A DNA stretch of 64,000 nucleotides from assembly GCA_900540545.1 (NCBI GenBank), contig UQGJ01000007.1, forward strand, positions 5,720-69,719. Direction: 5' to 3'. Shown here piece by piece: positions 1 to 8,372 of the stretch. Origin of the DNA: an uncultured Eubacteriales bacterium. Its GTDB lineage: Bacteria > Bacillota > Clostridia > Oscillospirales > Oscillospiraceae. Both the position numbers and the translations under genes were made by a program. Under the pieces are notes generated by a model that saw nothing but the letters and a program-made list of their open reading frames with translations, was not told the DNA's origin and did no database searches. Within the stretch, counting starts at the first letter, position 1. Each line of letters starts with the position of its first letter.

Positions 1-2241
1 CATGGCGGAGGCCACGGTGGCGCCGCTGGCGGTGATGGCGAACCCGTAGAACAGGCTCATGGAGGAGACCACCATCTCCTTGGCGATGAGGCCGGTGAGC
101 AGGGCCACGGCGGCCTGCCAGGTGCCGAAGCCCAAGGGCCGCAGCAGGGGCGCGATGACGCCGCCAATCAGGCCCAGCAGGGACTGCCCGGCGTCGTCCA
201 CGAAGGTCAGGCCCCCGTCCCAGCCGAAGGACTGGAGGAACCAGAGGACCACGCTCATGGCCAGAATCAGGGTCCCGGCCTTCACCAGGAAGCCCCGGAC
301 CTTCTCCCACACGTGCATGAGGCAGTTTTTCAGGGTGGGCAGCCGGTAGGGCGGCAGCTCCAGCACGAAGGCCGCCGGCTCCCCCTGGAACATGGTCTTT
401 TTCAGGATGATGCCGGAGGCGATGGCGAAGAGGAGGCCCACCACATAGAGGGAAAAGACCACCAGCCCGCTGTACCGGGGGAAAAAGGCGGCGGAAATCA
501 GGCCGTACACCGGCAGCCGGGCCGAGCAGGACATGAAGGGCACCAGCATGATGGTCATGCGGCGGTCCTTCTCGTTCTCCATGGTGCGCGCCCCCATGAC
601 GGCGGGGACGGTGCAGCCGAAGCCCATGAGCATGGGGATGAACGCCTTGCCGGACAGGCCGAACCGCCGCAGCAGCCGGTCCATGATGAAGGCCGCCCGG
701 GCCATATAGCCCGAGTCCTCCAGCAGGGACAGGAACAGGAACAGCAGGGCGATCTGGGGCAGGAAGGTGAGGACCCCGCCCACGCCGCCGATGATGCCCT
801 CCACCACCAGGGAGTTGACCCAGGGGGCCACGCCGGTGGCGGTGAGGGCGCCGTCCACCCAGCCCGCGAACACCTCCCCCACCAGCACCCCCACCCCGTC
901 GGAGAGGAAGGAGCCCAGCGGGCCGAAGGTGACGGCGAACATGGCCAGCATCATCAGCAGGAACACGGGCACAGCCAGATATTTCTGGGTCACGATGGAG
1001 TCGATCTTGTCCGACAGGGTCAGCGCCCCGTGGGGCCGCCCCTTTTTCACCGACACCTGGACCACATTCTGGATGAACTGGTAGCGGGAGTCGGCCACCA
1101 GGGTCTCCCGGTCGCCCAGGGCGTAGGCGTCCTCGTACTCCTCGCAGATGTCCTCCACCCCGGCCCGCTCGGCCTCGTCCAGGCCCAGGGCCCGCTCCAC
1201 CAGGGCGTCGCCCTCGATGAGCTTGATGGAGGTCCAGTGGGCGGGCAGGCCCAGGTTGTAGGCCCGGTCGTGGATCAGCTCCCCGATCCGGTGGTGGATG
1301 GCGTGGGTGTAGTCGTCGTAGAGGTCGTCCGGCTCCACCGTCACCCCCACGTGCATCTGGTGGTGGGCGATGCGCAGCAGCTCCTCCACATTCTGTCCGC
1401 TGCGGGCGGTGATGGGGATGACGGGGACCCCCAGGGCCTCAGACAGGCGGCGCACGTCGATTTTATCCCCCAGCTTCTCCACCTCGTCCATGAAGTTGAG
1501 GGCCACCACCATGGGCCGCTCCAGCTCCAAAAGCTGGGCCGTCAGGTAGAGGTTGCGCTCGATGTTGGTGGCGTCCACGATGTCGATGATGGCGTCGGGG
1601 CGCTCCCCCACGATGAAGTCCCGGGCCACGATCTCCTCCATGGAGTAGGGGGACAGGGAGTAGATGCCCGGCAGGTCCACGATGGTCACGTCCTTGCCGT
1701 CCACGCTGGCCCTGCCCTCTTTTTTCTCCACCGTCACGCCGGGCCAGTTGCCCACGTATTGGTTGGAGCCGGTGAGGGCGTTGAAGAGGGTGGTCTTGCC
1801 GCAGTTGGGGTTGCCCACCAGGGCCAGCTTCATCTGCCGGGTGTCGTGGCTGGCATAGTCCGGTGTGCCGCCATGGGCGGCCTTTTCGTGGGCGTGGGCC
1901 AGGCTCATGCGGCGGAGGGTCTCCTCGTCGGGGATGTGCTGGACCATGCCCTTGCGCCGCTGGCGCTCCAGGCGGCAGGCCTGGGCCTCCTCCGGGCTGC
2001 CCGTCACCGCGATCTGGGCGGCGTCCTCCTTGCGGAGGGACAGCTCGTAGCCCCGGACATTGACCTCGATGGGGTCGCCGAAGGGGGCCACCTTCCGCAC
2101 CGTCACCAGGGTCCCCGGCGTCAGGCCCATATCCACCAGCCGCCGCTTCACCGGCCCCTTCTCATTGCCCACCTTCAGAATGACGGCGCTCTCCCCCGGC
2201 GAGAGTGCCACCAGCGTTCCGTCCTCTTTGACTGCCTGCAT
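1..2241 (-). CDS. feoB: Ferrous iron transporter, FeoA-FeoB fusion (C-terminus cut by window edge)
   Basis: GTP-dependent Fe(II) importer of the inner membrane. Residues 1-80 form a FeoA-like SH3 domain, a charged linker follows, then the FeoB G domain with G1 GNPNCGKTT near residue 138, G2 in NWPGVTVE, G3 DLPGIYS and G4 NFMD. Polytopic membrane segments with the FeoB gate regions run to the window edge. About 747 residues are seen; the family is usually 700-830 long, so only the last helices are missing. I chose the ATG at 2241 because GGAGAGG lies 9 bases upstream; an in-frame ATG at 2259 has a poorer site. Separate feoA and feoB genes are common, so the fusion is worth noting. No Fur-type palindrome was recognised. 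Confidence 0.95.
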   Translation of the reverse strand, partial: MQAVKEDGTLVALSPGESAVILKVGNEKGPVKRRLVDMGLTPGTLVTVRKVAPFGDPIEVNVRGYELSLRKEDAAQIAVTGSPEEAQACRLERQRRKGMVQHIPDEETLRRMSLAHAHEKAAHGGTPDYASHDTRQMKLALVGNPNCGKTTLFNALTGSNQYVGNWPGVTVEKKEGRASVDGKDVTIVDLPGIYSLSPYSMEEIVARDFIVGERPDAIIDIVDATNIERNLYLTAQLLELERPMVVALNFMDEVEKLGDKIDVRRLSEALGVPVIPITARSGQNVEELLRIAHHQMHVGVTVEPDDLYDDYTHAIHHRIGELIHDRAYNLGLPAHWTSIKLIEGDALVERALGLDEAERAGVEDICEEYEDAYALGDRETLVADSRYQFIQNVVQVSVKKGRPHGALTLSDKIDSIVTQKYLAVPVFLLMMLAMFAVTFGPLGSFLSDGVGVLVGEVFAGWVDGALTATGVAPWVNSLVVEGIIGGVGGVLTFLPQIALLFLFLSLLEDSGYMARAAFIMDRLLRRFGLSGKAFIPMLMGFGCTVPAVMGARTMENEKDRRMTIMLVPFMSCSARLPVYGLISAAFFPRYSGLVVFSLYVVGLLFAIASGIILKKTMFQGEPAAFVLELPPYRLPTLKNCLMHVWEKVRGFLVKAGTLILAMSVVLWFLQSFGWDGGLTFVDDAGQSLLGLIGGVIAPLLRPLGFGTWQAAVALLTGLIAKEMVVSSMSLFYGFAITASGATVASAM

Positions 2242-2286
2242 GTCCACGTCCCTCTCCATTTGTTAGGTCTCTTTAACTTTGATTCC

Positions 2287-2316
2287 ATTATACGCCCCTA
2301 CTATATCTGGATGCAA
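2287..2316 (-). promoter_or_regulatory. SigA-type promoter for feoAB
   Basis: Reading the minus strand, TTGCAT (2316-2311) is followed after 18 bases by TATAAT (2292-2287), about 30-45 bases before the two candidate feo starts. It lies back to back with the amidase promoter. Confidence 0.7.
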
Positions 2317-2367
2317 GGGCTGAATTTTGCCAGCTTTTCGTGGCAGAAATTCTCTGCCCCATGCACA

Positions 2368-2396
2368 TTGACGAATGGGGAGGCTTCCAGTAGAAT
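2368..2396 (+). promoter_or_regulatory. SigA-type promoter for the amidase gene
   Basis: TTGACG at 2368-2373 and TAGAAT at 2391-2396, separated by 17 bases. The start codon follows 32 bases later with GAGGAG as ribosome binding site. Confidence 0.8.
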
Positions 2397-2428
2397 AAAA
2401 GTACTTGTGAACAGAGGAGCGCGTCCCC

Positions 2429-3916
2429 ATGAGAAAGAGAATCGGTTCCCTGCTGCTGTGCCTTGCCCTGCTGGTCCTCACCGCCGCCCCCGCCCTGGCG
2501 GACGGCCCCAACGGGACCATCTCGGTCCAGCTCTGCCAGTGGAAGGCTCAAATCTACACCCCCGCCTCGGCCAACGTGGTCAACCTGACCCTCAACGGCC
2601 AGCCCCTGGCCGGGGACGTGCCCGCCATGATACAGAACGGCCGCACCCTGGTCCCCGTCCGTCTGGTGGGCGAGGCCCTCCGAGCCCAGGTGCTGTGGGT
2701 CCAGGCCACCGGGCAGGTCATCCTCATGCGGGACGGGGACGTGGTGGTCCTCACCGTGGACAGCGCCAACGCCGTGGTCAACGGCGTGGCCGACACCCTG
2801 CCCGACAACGTGCCCGCCATGATCGTCCGCTACCAGGACGCCGACCGCACCATGATCCCCCTCCGCTTCGTCTCCGAGGCCTTGGGGGCCACGGTGGAGT
2901 GGGACCAGGAGACCTACACCGCCAGCCTCACCGCCGACCTGCCGGACCCAACCCCTCCGGCGGAGACTCCGGAGGTCCCCGACACCCCGGCGGCCCTGCT
3001 GGTCACCGCCATCGAGGCCGACTCCAACGCCCAGACCGTTCTCATCACCACCGACCACGCGCCGGAGTACCGGGTCACGGACCTGGGGGACCGGGTGGCC
3101 GTGGACGTGCTGGGGGCCGGGCTGAAGGAGGGCCTTGTGGGGAGCATCGTGGTGGACAACGAGCTGATCTCCGCCGTCCGCTACGCCGCCCACGGCGGCG
3201 ACCTCTACCCCGGCTATGACCGCGCCGTCCGGGTGGTGCTGGATCTGAAGGAGGGCATCACCTACCAAGACAACGTGAAAATCGAGGCCCGCGGCGACGG
3301 CGTGCTGCTGACCACCTACCTGGACGAGGCCCCGGAGACCCCCTACGTCCCCCCCGTTCCCATCGACCCGGGCAAGTCCACCATCGTCATCGACCCCGGC
3401 CACGGCGGCGTCCGCCCGGGGGCCATCTACGAGGACATCAAGGAAAAGACCATCAACCTGGCCGTGTCCAAAAAGTTGGAGGTCCTCCTCCGGGAGATGG
3501 GCTACAACGTGGTCATGACCCGCTATGACGACACGGACATCGGCCTCTATGAGCGGGCCGACGTGGCCAACGCCGTCAACGCCGACCTCTTCGTCTCCCT
3601 CCACTCCAACGCGGCGGTGAACTCCCCGGACTACACCGGCATCTATACGTATTACCACCCCACCAGCCGCCGGGGCGCCCGGCTGGCCGAGGCCATCCAG
3701 GGCCCCATCACCGCCGCCACCGGCGCCATCGACCGGGGCATCCGCAGCGCCGACTTTGTGGTCATCCGGGAGACCGAGATGTGCGCCGTGCTGGTGGAGA
3801 TGGGCTTTATGACCAACCACGGGGAGCTGATGAATCTGGTGGACGACAGCTACCAGGACAAGCTGGCCCAGGGCGTCGCTGAGGGGATCGTCAACTATCT
3901 CAATGGCCTGAAATAG
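2429..3916 (+). CDS. Secreted N-acetylmuramoyl-L-alanine amidase (stalk + AMIN + Amidase_3)
   Basis: Cleaves the amide bond between N-acetylmuramic acid and the stem peptide outside the cell. A signal peptide covers residues 1-25 (ends ALA-D). Residues 45-165 are a copper-amine-oxidase-like stalk domain (NGRTLVPVRL, RTMIPLRFVSEALGA) used for wall attachment. Residues 190-300 resemble an AMIN domain. The catalytic Amidase_3 domain spans about 313-495 with zinc ligands in DPGHGG, the Glu of KEKTINL, SLHSN, and the catalytic Glu of VEMGFMTN. Total length 495 is normal for this architecture. It is a single-gene transcript with its own promoter, divergent from feoAB. The substrate is inferred from the family. 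Confidence 0.93.
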   Translation: MRKRIGSLLLCLALLVLTAAPALADGPNGTISVQLCQWKAQIYTPASANVVNLTLNGQPLAGDVPAMIQNGRTLVPVRLVGEALRAQVLWVQATGQVILMRDGDVVVLTVDSANAVVNGVADTLPDNVPAMIVRYQDADRTMIPLRFVSEALGATVEWDQETYTASLTADLPDPTPPAETPEVPDTPAALLVTAIEADSNAQTVLITTDHAPEYRVTDLGDRVAVDVLGAGLKEGLVGSIVVDNELISAVRYAAHGGDLYPGYDRAVRVVLDLKEGITYQDNVKIEARGDGVLLTTYLDEAPETPYVPPVPIDPGKSTIVIDPGHGGVRPGAIYEDIKEKTINLAVSKKLEVLLREMGYNVVMTRYDDTDIGLYERADVANAVNADLFVSLHSNAAVNSPDYTGIYTYYHPTSRRGARLAEAIQGPITAATGAIDRGIRSADFVVIRETEMCAVLVEMGFMTNHGELMNLVDDSYQDKLAQGVAEGIVNYLNGLK

Positions 3917-3948
3917 ATAGCTCTGCCCGGCAAGGCGGGGGCGGAGAC

Positions 3949-4024
3949 GGGCCGCCGGGGTCGGCGGCCCCTACGGTATGTTCGAAAGTCTCTTGTAGGG
4001 GCCGCCCACTGGGCGGCCCCTACA
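3949..4024. repeat. Two GC-rich extragenic palindromes (GGGCCGCC...CCCTAC family)
   Basis: 3949-3970 forms a 9-bp hairpin (GGGCCGCCG, loop GGGT). 3994-4024 is a perfect 15-bp inverted repeat with a one-base centre. The first unit plus CTAC is identical over 26 bases to 55951-55976, and related units occur at 21597-21621 and 34154-34178. They may also act as the terminator of the amidase gene. The rest of 3917-4119 shows no gene. Confidence 0.7.
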
Positions 4025-4119
4025 GACTGGCAATAGACAGAAGGCCGATTCTAAAATGCACCGTCCCCCAATCAAGGGGGCCCCGGCAGGGGCCCTGCCC
4101 CGCCAAATAAAAAAACCCC

Positions 4120-4148
4120 TTGACTTCTATTTTTAATGGATATATGGT
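4120..4148 (+). promoter_or_regulatory. SigA-type promoter for the beta-lactamase-fold gene
   Basis: TTGACT at 4120-4125 and TATGGT at 4143-4148 with a 17-base spacer. An upstream in-frame ATG at 4136 falls inside this promoter, which supports the later start at 4190. Confidence 0.65.
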
Positions 4149-4189
4149 CTATTCCAGGACGTCCTGAAACTTTTGAAGGAGAAATCCGA

Positions 4190-5164
4190 ATGGATCATAC
4201 AAAACTTGACTCCCTGGACCAGGCCCTCCGCGGCTGCCCCGGCATCGCCGGCATCGCGGTCCGCAGGCACAACGAGCTGGTCTTTGAGCGCTATTTCCAC
4301 GGCTTCGCCCCCGCCGATGCCGCCCACCTCTTCTCCGTGACCAAGAGCGTCGTCTCCCTCCTGGTCGGCATCGCCCTGGACCGGGGCTGCATCCAAAGCC
4401 TGGACCAAAAGGTCCTGGACTTCTTCCCGGACCACCCCGCACCCTCACCGGGCGATACCGCCCACACCGTCACCCTCCGCCACCTGCTGACCATGACGGC
4501 CCCCTACAAGTGCGAGACTGAGCCCTACGAGGCCTTTTTCGCCAGCCCCAACTGGGTGGATTTCGCCCTGGACCTGCTGGGCGGCGACAAGCCCGCCGGG
4601 GACTTTTTCTACTCCCCCATCGTCGGCGCCCACATCCTGTCCGGCATACTCACCCGGGCCACGGGCCGGTCCGTCCTGGACTTCGCCGCGGAAGCCCTTT
4701 TCTCTCCCCTGGGCATCCAGGTCCAGACCGTGACCCTCCCCACCCAGGAGGCCCACATGGCCTGGTCCCTGGAGGAGAAAAAGGCCCCCGGCTGGGTGGC
4801 CGACCCCCAGGGCATCCACACGGCCAGCTGGGGGCTGTCCCTGACGCCCAGGGACCTGGCGAATCTGGGCCAGCTCTGCCTGAACGGCGGGCGCTGGGCG
4901 GGGCGGGAAATCGTCTCCAAGGCGTGGCTGGACGCCAGCACCAGCCTGCACGCCCGGTGGAACGAGCTGGGCTACGGGTTCCTGTGGTGGGTGGTGGACC
5001 CGCAGGCCCACAGCTTCGCCGCCCTGGGGGACGGCGGGAACGCCCTCTACGTCAACCCGGCCCGGGACCTGACGGTGGCCGTCACCTCCCTCTTTCCGTC
5101 AGACGGCACGGACCCCATCGAGTTGATTTTGTCCCAAATCGAACCGGTCTTTGCGGACGGTTGA
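4190..5164 (+). CDS. Serine hydrolase of the beta-lactamase / penicillin-binding (class C-like) fold
   Basis: 324 residues. The nucleophile motif SxxK is seen as SVTK (SVTKSVVSLLVG) near residue 45. The second motif is YSP rather than the usual YSN (FYSPIVGAH). The third motif region is GDGGN near the C-terminus. No signal peptide is seen, so it is likely cytoplasmic, like many esterase or peptidase members of this group rather than a true resistance enzyme. AAGGAG lies 8 bases before the chosen ATG. Monocistronic, between a promoter and a strong terminator. The substrate cannot be read from sequence. Confidence 0.85.
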   Translation: MDHTKLDSLDQALRGCPGIAGIAVRRHNELVFERYFHGFAPADAAHLFSVTKSVVSLLVGIALDRGCIQSLDQKVLDFFPDHPAPSPGDTAHTVTLRHLLTMTAPYKCETEPYEAFFASPNWVDFALDLLGGDKPAGDFFYSPIVGAHILSGILTRATGRSVLDFAAEALFSPLGIQVQTVTLPTQEAHMAWSLEEKKAPGWVADPQGIHTASWGLSLTPRDLANLGQLCLNGGRWAGREIVSKAWLDASTSLHARWNELGYGFLWWVVDPQAHSFAALGDGGNALYVNPARDLTVAVTSLFPSDGTDPIELILSQIEPVFADG

Positions 5165-5172
5165 GCTATTGA

Positions 5173-5207
5173 AAAGGCGGCCGTCTCTGATAGAGACGGC
5201 CGCCTTT
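5173..5207. terminator. Bidirectional intrinsic terminator
   Basis: A 16-bp perfect stem (AAAGGCGGCCGTCTCT and its complement) with a 3-base loop, flanked by A and T runs. It serves the plus-strand hydrolase and the minus-strand crcB convergently. Confidence 0.88.
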
Positions 5208-5220
5208 CTGACAAAATGAC

Positions 5221-5598
5221 CTATGCCCTGTTCAAAACATGCGAGAGATACCCGCCGGCGATGACCCCCAGGATACAGAGCCCGAGACTCAATCCCATAT
5301 AGCTGCACGCGTCAACATACTTCCCCTGTTCCAGCAGTTGGACGGATTCCAGAGAAAAGGTGGAAAACGTGGTGAACCCGCCGCATACGCCTGTTTTCAG
5401 AAACAGGGATTGACTTTTTGTGATTTTTCCGTGGGTCAGCATCCCGGCCACAAATCCAATCAAAACCGCGCCGAGCAGATTGGTCAGCAGCGTCAGGAAT
5501 GGGTAGGACGACTTGATTGGAATCAAGCTGATGAAATAGCGCAGCACCGCGCCTACCGCCCCGCCCAAACCAACCAATACAACGTTCACTTGGCCCAT
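5221..5598 (-). CDS. crcB: Fluoride-exporting channel CrcB/Fluc
   Basis: 125 residues from the ATG at 5598, the normal length for the family, with four membrane segments. Family landmarks are visible: GGAVGAVLRY near the N-terminus, the conserved Asn in LLTNLLGA, and the phenylalanine-box segment GGFTTFSTFS that lines the fluoride path. It functions as a dual-topology dimer; a single gene is enough when it homodimerises. An upstream in-frame TTG at 5664 would overlap the MFS gene; the family alignment favours 5598, although its ribosome site (GGGAAGG) is unusually close. No fluoride riboswitch is present; transcription probably comes from the ROK/MFS operon. Confidence 0.9.
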   Translation of the reverse strand: MGQVNVVLVGLGGAVGAVLRYFISLIPIKSSYPFLTLLTNLLGAVLIGFVAGMLTHGKITKSQSLFLKTGVCGGFTTFSTFSLESVQLLEQGKYVDACSYMGLSLGLCILGVIAGGYLSHVLNRA

Positions 5599-5647
5599 TC
5601 CCTTCCCACTGTCATTTCTCAGGCGCATATCCGCCGGTACCGCTCCA

Positions 5648-6940
5648 TCATACTCCACCGGCAAGCCCGTGGCAAGCCCCGGCTTCGACCTCCAGCCGCT
5701 TTTCCCGGCGCAGGTGGACTATTTGCAGCGCCAGAATGCCCACCGTCGAAATGGGATAGAGCAGCCGGATGCCCCCCATGGGGACCGCCGCCAGCACGGC
5801 GGGGCTGGACTCCAGAAGCCCCTTCACCCCGCCCCCCGCCATGGGTCCCAGCAGGAAGGCCAGCCCCACGGCCGCCGTATAGAAATTGTCGTAGACGATG
5901 CGGTTTTCCCTGGGCATAAGCTCATACCGCCGGTTGAACACCGCCACCGCGAACCCGGAGTTGGCCACCGAGGAGATGGAAAAAGCGATGGGGATGCACC
6001 ACATCCAGGTCCGCTCCGAGGCCAGGCCCACGAACAGCGTCTCCCCCGCGAAGAGCCAGATGGAGGCCGTCAGGGCGAAGCGGTGCCCCCGCCGGTCGCT
6101 CAGCCGCCCCCACGCACCCAGCAGCAGTACCTGGGGCAGGGAGATGATCATATAGAGGGCCGTCACGGTCTGGTAGGGCAGGGCCAGATACCGCATGAGA
6201 TAGACCATGGTGTAGCTGTCGGAGATATAGAGCAGCAGGTAAAAGGTGAAGATATACCCCACAAAGCCCAGGAACCGGCGGTCCTTCAGCGGGACCAGGA
6301 CCAGTTCCCCCAGCCTACACCCCCGTCCCGCCGCCCGGTAGGGCTCCCCCTCGGGCGTCCGGGCCAGCAGGACCACCTCACACAGGCCCATCACCGCCGC
6401 CACCCCGAAGAGGACGGCGAACCCCAGGTACTGCCGCGCCTTCATTCGGTCCATCCACCAGCCCCCGGCCAGGGCCAGGACCGTGGTGACCGCCAGGGTC
6501 AGGGTTTGCCGCAGGGAGATATACCGCCCGCTCCGGTCCTCGTCCACAAAGCCCAGCATCCACTGGTTCAGGACCACGGTAGTCTGGGCCTGGAGGGTGA
6601 AGGCCACCACCACCGTGGGGACCAGCACCGCCAATTGCAGCCCCCTGGGGACCACCGCCGGGATGACCACGATGAGCAGGGTGGCCAGCCGGGACAGGAT
6701 GGTCAGCCCCACCGTCAGCCGCTTCCGGCTGGTGAACCGCTCCAGAAAGGCGGAGCAGAACAGGATGAGGACCCCGCAGAGGTTGAGGATGATGCTCAAA
6801 TAGCTCACCAGCACGTCCCCGGCCCCCATCAGGATAGCCAGCCCGGTGAGGTAGACCCCGCTGGTCAGATAGGTAAAGGCCGTGCCGAACCCGGCCTGGG
6901 CCGTGAAACAGGACAGCGGCGTCGGCTCCCCGTGTTTCAT
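5648..6940 (-). CDS. Major facilitator superfamily transporter
   Basis: 430 residues with about 12 hydrophobic segments in two halves of six and a basic central loop. A loop-2/3-like segment ERFTSRKRL follows the second helix and GRLSDRRGHR sits in the equivalent place of the second half, as expected for MFS. It starts 2 bases after the ROK regulator stop, with GGGAG inside the regulator's end, so the two are translationally coupled. The pairing suggests the ROK protein controls this exporter or sugar transporter. The substrate is unknown. Confidence 0.85.
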   Translation of the reverse strand: MKHGEPTPLSCFTAQAGFGTAFTYLTSGVYLTGLAILMGAGDVLVSYLSIILNLCGVLILFCSAFLERFTSRKRLTVGLTILSRLATLLIVVIPAVVPRGLQLAVLVPTVVVAFTLQAQTTVVLNQWMLGFVDEDRSGRYISLRQTLTLAVTTVLALAGGWWMDRMKARQYLGFAVLFGVAAVMGLCEVVLLARTPEGEPYRAAGRGCRLGELVLVPLKDRRFLGFVGYIFTFYLLLYISDSYTMVYLMRYLALPYQTVTALYMIISLPQVLLLGAWGRLSDRRGHRFALTASIWLFAGETLFVGLASERTWMWCIPIAFSISSVANSGFAVAVFNRRYELMPRENRIVYDNFYTAAVGLAFLLGPMAGGGVKGLLESSPAVLAAVPMGGIRLLYPISTVGILALQIVHLRREKRLEVEAGACHGLAGGV

Positions 6941-6942
6941 CG

Positions 6943-7992
6943 CTACTCCCTCACCAGCCGGACGGCCTCAAACATCTTTTCCGCCGTGAGATGGGCCATA
7001 CCGTCGTGGTAGTCGCTCCACTCGTCGGGGGCGTACAGCAGCTCGGCCAGCATGTCGTGGGGCAGGAGGGAGGAAAGGCCGTCCCCGATGGGGCCCAGGC
7101 AGTCCTTCCGCAGGGACGGGCCGCCCAGGGCGATGTACTCCGGGTTCAAAATGCCGCACACCCACCCCACCACCTGGATGAGGGTGTCGACGTAGGCCGG
7201 GTCGTCCATGTCCCCGGCCATCTGCTCCTCCAGCAGCCGCCCCCCGGCCAGGGGGACCAGCCCCAGCTCACCCGCGAAATTGCGGCAGCCCCGGAGGATC
7301 TGTCCCCCGGCCAGGAACCCGGCCCCCACGCAGCCCGGCTCGAAGTAGAGGTAGGCCATGTTGGTGTCCTCGTGCCGGGCTTGGGGGAACTCCCGCTCAT
7401 AGCACCGGCCAAAGCCGATGGCGATGGCGTTGATGTCGTTCTCCATCACCACGGGCAGGCCGTACCGGCTGCGCAGGCGGTCCCCCAGGTCGTAGCGCAG
7501 GAGCTTCTCCCCCCGCCGCTCCTTGATCCACACGCCCCCGGCGTCCACCACGCCGGGCATCCCGATGCCGATGGAGCGGATGTCCCGCCGCCGGAGCAGC
7601 CCGTCCAGACAGGCGGACATGGCCTCCTCCAGCCCCTTGACGTCCCGCCCGGGGACCGCCAGGGGGGCCGTCTCCACGATTTCCCCACAGGCGTTGACCA
7701 CCAGGGCGTCGGCCCGGTCGTCCCGGATGCAGAAGGCCGCGCCGTGGTAGCGGTCGGGGCGGAAGCGGTAGCGCTCGGCCTTCCGCCCGCCGCTGGAGGC
7801 GTCGTGGCCGCTGGACTCCACCTCCCCGCTGTCCAGCATCTCCGTCAGCAGCGCCCGCACGGTGGTGGAGCTGATGCCGGTGCCCTCGGCGATCTCCGCC
7901 CTGGTGGCGGTCCCCCGCTCCTTCAGCACCCCGCGAATCAGCGACAGATTGGCCTGCTTCAAAAGCTCCGGTCGGGCCGTCATCAAATCCAT
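6943..7992 (-). CDS. ROK-family transcriptional regulator (NagC/XylR type)
   Basis: 349 residues. The N-terminal winged helix-turn-helix (about residues 15-65, TRAEIAEGTGISSTTVRALL) precedes a ROK sugar-binding domain (GIGMPGVVDAGG). The Cys-rich zinc motif common to ROK kinases (CxCGxxGC) is missing: the equivalent region reads GCRNFAGELGL. This supports a DNA-binding rather than kinase role. GGAGGGG lies 6 bases before the ATG. It leads an operon with the MFS gene and probably crcB, and a palindrome at 8007-8031 between its promoter region and start suggests autoregulation. Confidence 0.9.
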   Translation of the reverse strand: MDLMTARPELLKQANLSLIRGVLKERGTATRAEIAEGTGISSTTVRALLTEMLDSGEVESSGHDASSGGRKAERYRFRPDRYHGAAFCIRDDRADALVVNACGEIVETAPLAVPGRDVKGLEEAMSACLDGLLRRRDIRSIGIGMPGVVDAGGVWIKERRGEKLLRYDLGDRLRSRYGLPVVMENDINAIAIGFGRCYEREFPQARHEDTNMAYLYFEPGCVGAGFLAGGQILRGCRNFAGELGLVPLAGGRLLEEQMAGDMDDPAYVDTLIQVVGWVCGILNPEYIALGGPSLRKDCLGPIGDGLSSLLPHDMLAELLYAPDEWSDYHDGMAHLTAEKMFEAVRLVRE

Positions 7993-8006
7993 CTCGGTCC
8001 CCTCCT

Positions 8007-8031
8007 ACTTATATCGGAATCTTTTATAAGT
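8007..8031. promoter_or_regulatory. Candidate operator of the ROK regulator
   Basis: Inverted repeat ACTTATA / TATAAGT with an 11-base spacer, in the AT-rich leader about 15-40 bases upstream of the ROK start. Position and symmetry suit an autoregulatory site; no binding data exist. Confidence 0.5.
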
Positions 8032-8079
8032 TTCTGATGTAAGTATAGACCCCGCCGCGCCCCCTGTCAACAGGCAAAA

Positions 8080-8110
8080 ATTGGCCCGGTCCAATTTGGA
8101 CCGGGCCAAT
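8080..8110 (-). terminator. Intrinsic terminator of the fhs operon
   Basis: 13-bp stem (ATTGGCCCGGTCC and complement), 5-base loop, followed on the minus strand by TTTTT. It ends the operon 11 bases after the last gene and isolates it from the ROK gene. Confidence 0.88.
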
Positions 8111-8120
8111 CGTTTCCCTA

Positions 8121-8372
8121 TTACCCCTGCAGGCCGTTCTCCTGCCGCTCCATGTTCTCCACCACGATGTCGAAGATGTCTCCCAGGCCCGCGCAGTATT
8201 CCAGCACCTGCCAGGGCTCGTTGGTGTGGAAGTGGAGCTTGATGAGGTCCTCATCCCCCGCCACCAGCAGGCAGTCCCCCGCAAAGTGGCCGCGGATATA
8301 GTCGTTGATGTCGTCCTCGTCCAGGTCGTGGCCCTCGATGAGCAGTTGTGTGTCATAGCGAAATTCCAGCAT
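8121..8372 (-). CDS. Small protein resembling the C-terminal domain of FakA/DAK-type kinases
   Basis: 83 residues. The segments GDCLLVAGDEDLIKLHFHTN and the following DIFDIVVENM resemble the C-terminal domain of the FakA (YloV) fatty-acid kinase subunit, which binds the lipid-carrier FakB. The kinase and linker domains are absent. GGGGAGA lies 7 bases before the ATG. It overlaps the NTF2-like gene by 20 bases and is the last gene before the terminator. Free-standing copies are annotated in gut Firmicutes as 'kinase to dihydroxyacetone kinase', but the role is unknown. A partner role with a DegV/FakB-like protein elsewhere is only inference. Confidence 0.7.
   Translation of the reverse strand: MLEFRYDTQLLIEGHDLDEDDINDYIRGHFAGDCLLVAGDEDLIKLHFHTNEPWQVLEYCAGLGDIFDIVVENMERQENGLQG

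Noticed and set aside
313..3219. Very long plus-strand open frame opposite feoB
   Set aside because: It is a GC-bias shadow: low-complexity His/Gly/Gln/Arg-rich translation, no ribosome site, and it crosses from the feoB antisense into the amidase gene. The same applies to many long antisense frames, such as 9813-11663 and 61389-62924.
4190..5164. Acquired beta-lactamase resistance gene
   Set aside because: It has SxxK and a Tyr motif but no signal peptide, an atypical YSP, and host-like composition; more likely a housekeeping esterase or peptidase of the same fold.
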